Positions 35,187 to 42,923 of a DNA stretch of 64,000 nt are shown one piece after another. Position numbers and translations under genes: made by a program. The stretch is taken from assembly GCA_036338435.1 (NCBI GenBank), contig JAYZCG010000022.1:17011-81010 (forward strand). The letters are read 5' to 3'. Source of the DNA: JAPYTY01 sp036338435 (GTDB lineage: Bacteria > Acidobacteriota > UBA6911 > RPQK01 > JADFOI01). Each line of letters starts with the position of its first letter. The stretch's first letter is position 1. The notes beneath the pieces were generated by a model. The model made no database searches. It worked only from the letters and a program-made list of their open reading frames with translations, and was not told the origin of the DNA.

Positions 35187-35209
35187 GGGTGTTGGATGGA
35201 TCTACAAAA

Positions 35210-36433
35210 ATGACATTTGAGGAACAAGTCACCTATCTGTTGAAGGGCACTGTCGAGGTTATTAGTGAGACAGAACTTCGGCACAAGCTCAAAAAATGTG
35301 AGGAGACGGGAAAGCCCTTGACAGTGAAGGTGGGCTTTGATCCGACAGCCCCCGATTTGCACTTGGGTCATACGGTATTGCTTTATAAGATGAAGCATTT
35401 CCAGGATTTGGGTCACCGCGTTATTTTTCTTATTGGCGATTTTACGGGTCGAATTGGAGATCCTAGTGGACGGAATAAGACTCGTCCCCCCCTAACGCAG
35501 GAAGAAATACTTGAGAATGCAGAAACCTACAAGGAGCAGGTGTTCAAGATCCTGGATCCAGAGAAGACGATTATTGATTTCAACACCCGTTGGCTGGGTG
35601 CCTTGTCTTCGGAGGAATGGATCCACTTATGTGGACGATATACAGTGGCTCGTATGTTAGAGCGGGATGATTTTGAGAGCCGGTTTAGATCTCAGCAACC
35701 AATCTCTATACACGAGTTGTTATACCCTTTAGCCCAAGCCTATGACAGTGTCTTCCTGGAGGCAGATTGTGAACTTGGTGGAATCGATCAGAAATTCAAT
35801 TTGCTGGTGGGACGCGACATCCAGCGGGAATTTGGACAGCAACCACAGGTTTTACTTATGACCCCATTGTTGGAGGGATTAGATGGTGTGGACAAAATGA
35901 GTAAATCCTTGGGAAATCACATTGGGATTAATGAGTCTCCTCAGGAGATTTATGGCAAGGTCATGTCAACAAGCGATAAGCAGATGTGGCATTATTATGA
36001 GCTTTTGACGGGCTTTTCCAACAGCCAGATCCAGAAATTCAAGTCGGATGTGGAGTCAGGCGCAATACATCCCATGGAGGCCAAGTCCGAGTTAGCTTTT
36101 AGTTTGGTGACCAACTTCTATTCTGAGGCCAAAGCTCGTGAGGCACGGGAGCACTTTGTTCGTGTGTTCCAGCAGAGAGAGGATCCAGAGAAGATACCGA
36201 TATTTCAGATTCGATGCTCTGGGAAACCCCTAATGTTGGTAGACCTGATTGTACATTCCAATATTTGTTTTGCACCGTCCAAGTCAGAGGCAAGAAGGCT
36301 AATCCGTCAGGGTGCTGTATCGATCGATGGCGAAAAAATCACAGATCCTGCTTGCGAGATGGATCCGTCCGAAAATACCACTTTTGTTTTACGAGTGGGA
36401 CGAAGGAAATTCGGACGAATCCATCTGGACTAG
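35210..36433 (+). CDS. tyrS: Tyrosyl-tRNA synthetase
   Basis: This class I synthetase charges tRNA-Tyr. The 407-residue protein has the HIGH-type motif HLGH in FDPTAPDLHLGHTVL, GRIGDPSGR, the tyrosine-binding region with YPLAQAYDS, and the KMSKS loop as DKMSKSLGNH. The C-terminal S4-like RNA-binding domain includes PSKSEARRLIRQGAVSIDGE. Its length and motifs fit the shorter TyrRS type found in many Gram-negative bacteria. The frame reaches a GTG at 35189, but the -10 box at 35181 and GGATGG spacing favour ATG 35210. It is a single gene. Confidence 0.96.
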   Translation: MTFEEQVTYLLKGTVEVISETELRHKLKKCEETGKPLTVKVGFDPTAPDLHLGHTVLLYKMKHFQDLGHRVIFLIGDFTGRIGDPSGRNKTRPPLTQEEILENAETYKEQVFKILDPEKTIIDFNTRWLGALSSEEWIHLCGRYTVARMLERDDFESRFRSQQPISIHELLYPLAQAYDSVFLEADCELGGIDQKFNLLVGRDIQREFGQQPQVLLMTPLLEGLDGVDKMSKSLGNHIGINESPQEIYGKVMSTSDKQMWHYYELLTGFSNSQIQKFKSDVESGAIHPMEAKSELAFSLVTNFYSEAKAREAREHFVRVFQQREDPEKIPIFQIRCSGKPLMLVDLIVHSNICFAPSKSEARRLIRQGAVSIDGEKITDPACEMDPSENTTFVLRVGRRKFGRIHLD

Positions 36434-36594
36434 AAGCTCATTGTTTTTGTCTGGAGACTAATGAACCTCAATATAGGGGACCTCAAGTGCCTATAGAGAT
36501 CGGGTTATAAGGGTTCCGCCGGGTAGAGGTATGCCTGGATTAGAGTCTGACTGAGTTGCGAGGGGCATCTCAAAATCGGTACCATAGAAGTCCT

Positions 36595-37503
36595 ATGCAT
36601 TGGAAGCGGTTACTTGCATCTAGCGGCGCTATCTTTCTTGGATTGGTGTTGTTGGTAGCCACTTGGGGTAAGATGCTGGAACCAGCAGCTTTTGTCGAGC
36701 AAATCCGGATGGAGAAATTGGATTTTCTCTTTTCGGCTCGAACTGTCATGTTGTGGGCTCTAGCTTTGGAAGCGGGTCTGGGAGCGGTGCTGGTTTTGGG
36801 TCTTCGCCGAATATGGGTACTGATTCCAGCCACTTGCCTAGTGGCTTTCTTTATCTTTCTCACTGGACGCAATTATTGGTTGGTTATAAATGGGTTGCGT
36901 GATCCCAACACCGCATGTGGCTGTTTCGGGAGTCTACTAGAGCGTACAGCGGAAGAGGCCTTCTGGCAAGATCTTGCTCTGTTAGGACCCCCTTTGGCAT
37001 TGGCTTGGTGGAAAACTCAGTTGTGGCATAGAACCTTGCCTTGGTTTCGTCTCGTTATTGCTTTGATGGTTGTAACTGGGGTGGTGGTTGTTGCAGGAAG
37101 TAATACAGATCTTCGCTTTGCTGAAATTGCTTCTGAAATTGGGGAAAATGCAAACGAGAAGACTAGTATCGAAGGTTTCGATCGAACCTACGAGTACACA
37201 TTATCAATTGAGGGTAATGAGGCTGCAGAAGCGGCTATCTACCATTCTGCAGAGTCAGTAAGCTTTCTAATAATGGACTCCCAAATACCTCACGTTGTTC
37301 TTCTGAGAGTCAAGTCTAAGACCGTGGAAACTATTCCCTTCGATCAGGTCATTCCAGAAATTAACGAGGAGTCTATTACTATCACATCGGATGGAGTTGC
37401 CAGCCCTCATGGACCGTTCCAGGTTAGTATAGAAGGGCTTACGTTTACCGTAGAAGGGGTCAAGATGAGCTTACGCAATAGTTCAGCAGATAGAAGCAAA
37501 TGA
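36595..37503 (+). CDS. MauE/DoxX-like integral membrane protein with a soluble C-terminal domain
   Basis: This protein of about 302 residues has four N-terminal membrane helices. It includes LVLLVATWGKMLEPAAF and the motif NTACGCFG, a CxCFG cysteine pair typical of the MauE branch of the DoxX family, whose members help form disulfides in partner proteins. Another helix (LVIALMVVTGVVVVAGS) is followed by about 120 soluble residues without a known domain. The open frame reaches a TTG at 36556; I take ATG 36595, which starts just before the first helix. The next gene, a secreted protein, overlaps its stop by ATGA, and a metalloprotease follows, so the role may be folding or redox control of exported products. 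Confidence 0.75.
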   Translation: MHWKRLLASSGAIFLGLVLLVATWGKMLEPAAFVEQIRMEKLDFLFSARTVMLWALALEAGLGAVLVLGLRRIWVLIPATCLVAFFIFLTGRNYWLVINGLRDPNTACGCFGSLLERTAEEAFWQDLALLGPPLALAWWKTQLWHRTLPWFRLVIALMVVTGVVVVAGSNTDLRFAEIASEIGENANEKTSIEGFDRTYEYTLSIEGNEAAEAAIYHSAESVSFLIMDSQIPHVVLLRVKSKTVETIPFDQVIPEINEESITITSDGVASPHGPFQVSIEGLTFTVEGVKMSLRNSSADRSK

Positions 37504-38144
37504 GCGATCTCAGAAATATTGAGAGTCGCAAAGCATTTTCAAGGATAGGAGAGCACATTCTGTTTCTACTCCGTTTGGTGTACAAAAATGTTAGGATCAT
37601 GTCGTTGAGGCAGTATATTTCCCTTTGGTGTATCTTATCTTTTTCGTCTCCCTTTCTCATGTCTCAAAGTAGCTCTGCTCAAGTAGCTGGAGCCAAATTT
37701 CTAAAGGAAACAAACCTTATTTTTGTGGGTAAACTGGTAGAAAAAGAGAGTCATTGGAGTGACGATCAGCGGTTTATTTTGACACGGCATATCTTTAAGG
37801 TAGAGGACACGATCAAGGGAATTCCGGGGCAAATGGTAGAAATCATCGAGTACGGGGGAACGGTGGGGGGAATAACTCAAGAAGTAACACACGTCGCTCG
37901 TTATGAGGTTAATCGACCATATCTTATCTTTTCCTATCGTGATGATTTGCAGCGCAACCGGACAATGGGTGGAGTGCTTGGCCAGTTCCGGGTAATTGAA
38001 GGGAGTCCGAATCAACGCATTGTCCGAATCTATTCCTCACACCCCTTAACGTCAATTTTAGGGGGACAATCATCCAGTATATTCTGGGATTTGGCCAATT
38101 TTTCTGCCACCTTGGAAGAGAAGTTGGTTGTGGAGGAATGGTGA
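37500..38144 (+). CDS. Secreted hypothetical protein
   Basis: I do not recognise this protein (214 residues from the ATGA start at 37500). It has a signal-peptide-like segment at residues 34-60 (MSLRQYISLWCILSFSSPFL then MSQSSSAQ), so the mature part is probably made from an inner ATG at 37599, which also has an AGGA close before it. The mature domain contains strands such as NLIFVGKLVEKE, RHIFKVEDTIKG and MVEIIEYGGTVGG, and resembles small beta-rich exported proteins that precede proteases, which is only an impression. It overlaps the MauE-like gene before it and the matrixin gene after it (7 bases). Confidence 0.6.
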   Translation: MSDLRNIESRKAFSRIGEHILFLLRLVYKNVRIMSLRQYISLWCILSFSSPFLMSQSSSAQVAGAKFLKETNLIFVGKLVEKESHWSDDQRFILTRHIFKVEDTIKGIPGQMVEIIEYGGTVGGITQEVTHVARYEVNRPYLIFSYRDDLQRNRTMGGVLGQFRVIEGSPNQRIVRIYSSHPLTSILGGQSSSIFWDLANFSATLEEKLVVEEW

Positions 38145-40849
38145 GTCCTTCAGTGGTAAGAAAGAGTCTCAAAAAGCCCATTATATTTGGGATGCTGATC
38201 ACTGTGTTGGGATTTGTAAACAGTGGATATGTAGTCCACATAATCAGCGATGGTGTGACCTCGATGCGTTGGTTTAAGGGGGACTATCCAGTTGAAATCC
38301 GAATTTGGGATGGGTTCACAGATGAATTGTCTCAGGTGGTCAAGGGGAGTGATCCCCAAACAGCTGTGAAAGAAGCTCTAGAACGATGGATGAGGAGTAC
38401 CTCCGTCACTTTTGTGCTGGGCGAGAACACCTCGGTTTCAGACAGCGGTTTTGATCGTATCAACCTAGTCACCGTTGCCGACACCAAGGTTAACAAAGCT
38501 CTCTTTTCAGGAGCAACCATCGGTGTGTCGGTTGGTACGTATATAGAGTCGACCGGTCGGCTTTTAGATAAGGATTTAGTGCTCAATCCAAGTAAAACTT
38601 GGACGACAATTGAGAATTCTGGGGCCAATGACCAGATCATCTTTGATACGGCATTACATGAATTTGGACATCACTTGAATTTGAGTCATAGTGTGAGTAG
38701 GAGTTCCATCATGTTTCACGGGAGGGCTCGGGCTTTTGGTCAGCATCGAGCGCTTTCGTGGGATGACATCGCGGGTGCGAATATGACGTATCCTATGGTG
38801 GGACTGGGACAGATCACGGGAAATGTCACCGGCAAGGTCACACGTGCAGGGCTGCCGGTTTTTGGAGCATTTGTCGTTGCGGTGGACAAGTATGGAGCTT
38901 TGTCTGCCAACACTATAACTCGAGCTGACGGAACGTATAATCTAGACTTGTTGCCGCCCGGTCAATATACGTTTTATGTCGAGCCACTTGATGGTCCATC
39001 CACCCCATCAAAGTTTGGCAACGGCATTTTTGGACAGTCCACTCAGTCTGTGGTCGTTGATTTTCTTCCCAAGTTTTTTAATGATTCAATGAATCCTGTA
39101 ACAACAGTCATTGCCGGTAAGACAGTGTCGAAGATTGATTTTCAGGTTACTCAGGGGGATGCTTCGCTTGACCCCCATTATGTAGAAGCTGGTGTGGATT
39201 CTAGCAAAGTTACTTCGTTTGCGGTAGATCCAGCGATGGTTGATCAGGGCGTGAATACGAAAGTATATGTTGGTGGGAAGGGGGTGGATTCACTGGTTGA
39301 CAAGCAGGGGGTTTTTTCTTTGTCGGATAAGCTTGTTACAGGATCCGTGGACTCTGCCGGAACTCTAAGCAACGGGGATAAAGTAAAAGGGTATGATTTA
39401 TCTGTGCCTTTGACCACACCTAAGGGAGAGTTCTCTATTTTCCTCAAGAACAATACTAGTGAAATGGGAGTAATGACGGGGGCTCTACGCGTCCTACATC
39501 CTTTCCGTTCCCTCCAGGTCTTTGGACAATTTGCTGATATTCCTGGATCGATCAATTCTGGTGTTTTTTTGATCAACACCAGTTTAAGTAAGTCGGTGCA
39601 TGGGAAGATTATGGCTCGGGGAAGTGATGGAGGTCAGGAGGTCATTGGGCTGGGCCAGCTAACGCATGATGTCAACCAGGACTTAGACTTCAATCTAGCA
39701 AGTGGAGGTACACTTTCAGTCACTACTTCTGGAGCCCGGAGACTTTTCCGTTCTCCGTTTACCGGTTCTTTAAGGATTCGGACGGATAGGAGAATTGGCG
39801 GTACGGTCCTTTATGAATCAAATTCTGGAACCACGGGAGTTGGGCCTAGTCGTTCTCTCCATACCTTTCTTGCTCCTATCGAGGTTAGGGACAGCGGCGT
39901 CACAGTGAATACAGGGATTGCCGTGACCAATCTAGATGACCGACCGTGTCAGGTCTATATCCAGCTCCAAACCGCCAATGGTCAGCTGTCTGGGAATACC
40001 ATTTTGGATCTGGATGGGAATGGGCATTCGGCTCGCTTTATTAATGATCTAATCAGTGGCATACCCTCTGATTTTGATGGCTCCGTACTGGTGACTGCAA
40101 ATCGTCCCGTGGGGGCTACTATCATAAGTACAAGACCGGGTATTTTTACGACTTTTCCGGTTATCCAAAATCGTATTCTCAAGCGTAGTTTTTTCCCCCA
40201 GTTTGCCCATGTGGGTGATCTGAGTTCTAAACTGATTTTGTTAAACCCCTCTTCTGAAAAAACAGCCCGTGCGACCATAAAGGTGCGCAGTCAAAGTGGC
40301 GACAGTGCTTCCGTAACTATGAGTGGGGAGCTTTTATCGGATGGGACCAAGAGTCTCTCCATTCCTCCCCTTGGGTCTGTGATTTTGGAAACACAAAGTG
40401 ATGTCCTAGGATCACTTGAGTTAACGACACAGGACAATCCGGTAGGTGGCGTTGTCCTTTTTAACTCTCCTGTCACTGGCACAACAGGCGTAGGGGAGGG
40501 TTTTCCTCAGACCGATTTCGTAGTGCCGATCGATAGGAGTGCCCCAGGTATCGATACAGGCATTGCTATCGTAAATGCCGGGGATCAACAGACTTCTCTC
40601 AATCTAGTGGTGCGCGATACTGGGGGGACCATTGTGATCTCAAAGACAATAGTCCTTGGGGCACGTCAGCAGTTGGCCGAGTTCCCCAACGATTCCACTC
40701 TAAACCTTGGCTTACCGGACACCTTTGTAGGTTCTTTGTGGGTTCAAGCTAGTGATGACGTGGCTGCCATCGTCATCCGAGTTTCTCCTGGAGTTCTCAC
40801 TACCTTTCCAGTAGTCCCACTTTCAGAGTTCACAACTCAGTCTGATTAG
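38138..40849 (+). CDS. Large matrixin-type zinc metalloprotease with a duplicated C-terminal module
   Basis: This 903-residue exported protein has an N-terminal hydrophobic segment (residues 14-36). Its metzincin catalytic domain has the zinc motif HEFGHHLNLSH (H174, E175, H178, H184) followed by SIMF as the Met-turn. After it comes a carboxypeptidase-regulatory-like domain at about 225-300 (ITGNVTGKVTRAGLPVFGAF, ADGTYNLDLLPPGQYTFYVE). The C-terminal part is two related units, about 458-683 and 684-903. They share lines such as IGGTVLYESNSGTTGVG / VGGVVLFNSPVTGTTGVG and VTVNTGIAVTNL / GIDTGIAIVNAG. It could degrade or process extracellular protein. It starts inside the preceding gene (7 bases) and its stop overlaps the convergent rdgB by 20 bases. 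Confidence 0.85.
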   Translation: MVSPSVVRKSLKKPIIFGMLITVLGFVNSGYVVHIISDGVTSMRWFKGDYPVEIRIWDGFTDELSQVVKGSDPQTAVKEALERWMRSTSVTFVLGENTSVSDSGFDRINLVTVADTKVNKALFSGATIGVSVGTYIESTGRLLDKDLVLNPSKTWTTIENSGANDQIIFDTALHEFGHHLNLSHSVSRSSIMFHGRARAFGQHRALSWDDIAGANMTYPMVGLGQITGNVTGKVTRAGLPVFGAFVVAVDKYGALSANTITRADGTYNLDLLPPGQYTFYVEPLDGPSTPSKFGNGIFGQSTQSVVVDFLPKFFNDSMNPVTTVIAGKTVSKIDFQVTQGDASLDPHYVEAGVDSSKVTSFAVDPAMVDQGVNTKVYVGGKGVDSLVDKQGVFSLSDKLVTGSVDSAGTLSNGDKVKGYDLSVPLTTPKGEFSIFLKNNTSEMGVMTGALRVLHPFRSLQVFGQFADIPGSINSGVFLINTSLSKSVHGKIMARGSDGGQEVIGLGQLTHDVNQDLDFNLASGGTLSVTTSGARRLFRSPFTGSLRIRTDRRIGGTVLYESNSGTTGVGPSRSLHTFLAPIEVRDSGVTVNTGIAVTNLDDRPCQVYIQLQTANGQLSGNTILDLDGNGHSARFINDLISGIPSDFDGSVLVTANRPVGATIISTRPGIFTTFPVIQNRILKRSFFPQFAHVGDLSSKLILLNPSSEKTARATIKVRSQSGDSASVTMSGELLSDGTKSLSIPPLGSVILETQSDVLGSLELTTQDNPVGGVVLFNSPVTGTTGVGEGFPQTDFVVPIDRSAPGIDTGIAIVNAGDQQTSLNLVVRDTGGTIVISKTIVLGARQQLAEFPNDSTLNLGLPDTFVGSLWVQASDDVAAIVIRVSPGVLTTFPVVPLSEFTTQSD

Positions 40850-41456
40850 TCGTAGTATTCGGCAGGCATTCTAATTTTCTCAACAGTTTGTTTAAGGCAA
40901 TAGCTCGATGAGAGATACGGTTTTTTTCTTCCACCGTAATCTGGGAAAATGTTTTTCCAAGCGGGGGATAGTAGAAAACTGGATCATAGCCGAATCCCTG
41001 GTTGCCCTGGGGTATTCGTGTTATGAGACCATTGACTTTTCCAATGACCTCGATGCTGTGCGATGGGAAGATTACGCAAATGGCTGACACGAAATACGCT
41101 GTTCTCTCAGTATCATCTGAAAATGAGTTCATCATTTTCAGAAGCCTTGAGATACGTTTTTTGTCCGTAGAGGCAAAGCGTGCTGAATGAATTCCCGGTT
41201 TCCCCCCTAACCCATCTACGACTAATCCAGAGTCTTCAGCGAGTACTGGCATACCTGTTAAGGTGTGATAATGAATAGCTTTGAGGTGTGCATTTTCGGA
41301 AAACGTGCATCCAATTTCCCTCGCTTCTGGGAGGCTGTCGTATTGTTCGAGGGTATCGAATGCTATATCAAACTGGGAAAGTGCACGACGGATTTCAAGA
41401 GCCTTTCCCTTATTTTGGGTTGCCAGCAGGAAGTGGAGATTGTGGGGAGGATTCAT
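40830..41456 (-). CDS. rdgB: RdgB/HAM1-type ITP/XTP pyrophosphatase
   Basis: This enzyme hydrolyses inosine and xanthosine triphosphates to keep them out of DNA and RNA. The 208-residue protein has the N-terminal FLLATQNKGKALEIRRAL, the AEDSGLVVDGLGGKPGIHSARF motif (abbreviated: AEDSGL and PGIHSARF are the key parts), QGFGYDPVF and SHRAIAL. The frame is open further upstream into rph, but ATG 41454-41456 (MNPPHNLHFLLATQN) puts the first strand at the N-terminus. It overlaps rph by 47 bases, and its 3' end overlaps the convergent metalloprotease by 20 bases. Confidence 0.94.
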   Translation of the reverse strand: MNPPHNLHFLLATQNKGKALEIRRALSQFDIAFDTLEQYDSLPEAREIGCTFSENAHLKAIHYHTLTGMPVLAEDSGLVVDGLGGKPGIHSARFASTDKKRISRLLKMMNSFSDDTERTAYFVSAICVIFPSHSIEVIGKVNGLITRIPQGNQGFGYDPVFYYPPLGKTFSQITVEEKNRISHRAIALNKLLRKLECLPNTTTNQTEL

Positions 41457-42207
41457 AGCAAAACAGATTTTTAATATTTCCGAGATGTTGTTCGAGAATG
41501 AGCTTTTGTTCGCCAACAAGTAGTTGGATGCCTTTTCCGGCAAAGCCCAAGAGGGTTTCTAGTTCTGCAGGTGAAAAGGGATTTTCTTCAGCCGTTCCCT
41601 GGACCTCGACATAAAGACCCTGACCGGTCATTACTACATTCATGTCTACTGCTGCTGCAACATCTTCCTCATATGCAAGGTCTAGTGCGGGTTCTCCTGA
41701 AACGATACCAACACTGACAGCTGCCACGAAATCTTGTAGTACTGGGTTTTCTAGGATACCTTCCTTCTGAAGTTTATCCACGGCCAGGGCAAGAGCAACA
41801 AAGGCACCGGTAATGGAAGCAGTACGGGTACCACCATCCGCCTGAATGACGTCGCAGTCAATCCAGATCGTTCGTTCTCCTAAGGCCTTCATATCAACCA
41901 CAGAGCGCAGTGATCGACCGATTAATCTTTGGATTTCTTGAGTGCGACCCGATGGTCTACCCCTGGTCGCTTCTCTTTTCATTCTTGTACCGGTCGAGCG
42001 TGGAATCATGCCGTATTCGGATGTGACCCATCCTTGACCACTACCCCGCAAGAAGGACGGGGTCTTATCCTCAATACTGGCAGTACAAATAATACGAGTC
42101 AAACCACACTCAATCAGTGCCGAGCCCTCAGCATGCTCATTAAACCCAGGAGTAATCTTGACTGGCCTGAGTTGGTTAGCTTTACGACCGTTATTTCGTG
42201 AGGGCAT
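41410..42207 (-). CDS. rph: Ribonuclease PH
   Basis: This phosphate-dependent 3' exoribonuclease trims tRNA 3' ends. The 265-residue protein has the family segments SALIECGLTRIICTASIED, GWVTSEYGMIPRSTGTR with the catalytic region, IQRLIGRSLRSVVD, IDCDVIQADGGTRTASI and SVGIVSGEPALDLAYEED. It is about 20-25 residues longer at the C-terminus than E. coli or B. subtilis RNase PH. That tail (NLFCYESSPQSPLPAGNPK) is read from DNA that also encodes the start of rdgB. The gene follows the GerMN gene by 12 bases. Confidence 0.95.
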   Translation of the reverse strand: MPSRNNGRKANQLRPVKITPGFNEHAEGSALIECGLTRIICTASIEDKTPSFLRGSGQGWVTSEYGMIPRSTGTRMKREATRGRPSGRTQEIQRLIGRSLRSVVDMKALGERTIWIDCDVIQADGGTRTASITGAFVALALAVDKLQKEGILENPVLQDFVAAVSVGIVSGEPALDLAYEEDVAAAVDMNVVMTGQGLYVEVQGTAEENPFSPAELETLLGFAGKGIQLLVGEQKLILEQHLGNIKNLFCYESSPQSPLPAGNPK

Positions 42208-42219
42208 GACAAGACATTC

Positions 42220-42912
42220 TTACATAAAGGGCTTACGGATGGAAACATGTCCGTTCAAGGTAGGCTGCTCTTGGCCGTTGACAAGAAAGATCACTCGACT
42301 GATTTCTCCGATGGTTTTTTTAAGGGAGTGAGTGATCGAGTATAGTGCTGCAAGTTCCACCGCAACTCCACCTAAAAGAGGATGTATAGCGTGCCGGGAC
42401 AAATCAACCATGGCCGTTCCGTCCTCAAGAATAAAAATTTGTCTCAGTCGAGCTTCCGGGGCAAAGATCTGCAATTCTTCCGTGCTGGGCCCTTTCATAA
42501 CCTCATGAATAATCTGACGGGCAGTCAGGACAATATCGTCGGTTCGAAAAATGGAGCGATTCTCAGAAATCGATACTTCCAATTCTCTCTCAGTTTGAGC
42601 GGTAAGAGAAGAGTCAAGGGGGAGGGGGTCTACTTTGATCGTGATGTCTTGATCAGTGGATTTCGTGGTCTCGTCAGAGGTCACAATATCCAGATTATCG
42701 AGAATGGCTGAGGGCCGGTAAAAGTGGAGAGTGATTTCTAGATCACCTGAACTACTTGCCGCCAGTACATTAGATTCAACATCCAGCATCTGCTGAGAGG
42801 TCTTTTTTACTGTTTCTTGGCGTCTTCGCTCTGCGTAATAAAGGAAGGAGGTTACAATCATCACTAGACTGATTAGCCCAAGTGCAATGAGTATAGTGCG
42901 ATTTTCTTTCAT
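42220..42912 (-). CDS. GerMN-domain lipoprotein-like membrane protein
   Basis: This 230-residue protein has one N-terminal membrane helix (ILIALGLISLVMIVTSFLYY) and an extracytoplasmic part. The last ~140 residues are a GerMN domain (EVMKGPSTEELQIFAPEARL, GTAMVDLSRHAI, ELAALYSITHSLKK, VIFLVNGQEQPTLNGHVSI). In Bacillus GerM is needed for sporulation and germination, but here the domain is probably a peptidoglycan-linked module, as it follows the amidase gene by 11 bases. The gerM-rph-rdgB order is also that of Bacillus. Confidence 0.85.
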   Translation of the reverse strand: MKENRTILIALGLISLVMIVTSFLYYAERRRQETVKKTSQQMLDVESNVLAASSSGDLEITLHFYRPSAILDNLDIVTSDETTKSTDQDITIKVDPLPLDSSLTAQTERELEVSISENRSIFRTDDIVLTARQIIHEVMKGPSTEELQIFAPEARLRQIFILEDGTAMVDLSRHAIHPLLGGVAVELAALYSITHSLKKTIGEISRVIFLVNGQEQPTLNGHVSIRKPFM

Positions 42913-42923
42913 AGTATTTATTT

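Larger units (their letters stand above)
34652..35209. other. Long intergenic region between ftsZ and tyrS
   Basis: This region of more than 550 bases holds a possible 55-residue gene on the minus strand at its left end, two inverted repeats and a -10-like box, each listed separately. I saw no tRNA. There is also no T-box leader, such as its conserved GGTGG-containing antiterminator, before tyrS. The rest is featureless AT-rich DNA. Confidence 0.45.

Noticed and set aside
34652..35209. T-box riboswitch or tRNA before tyrS
   Set aside because: tyrS genes often have T-boxes in Gram-positives, but I found no antiterminator core, no specifier stem and no terminator, and no cloverleaf sequence.
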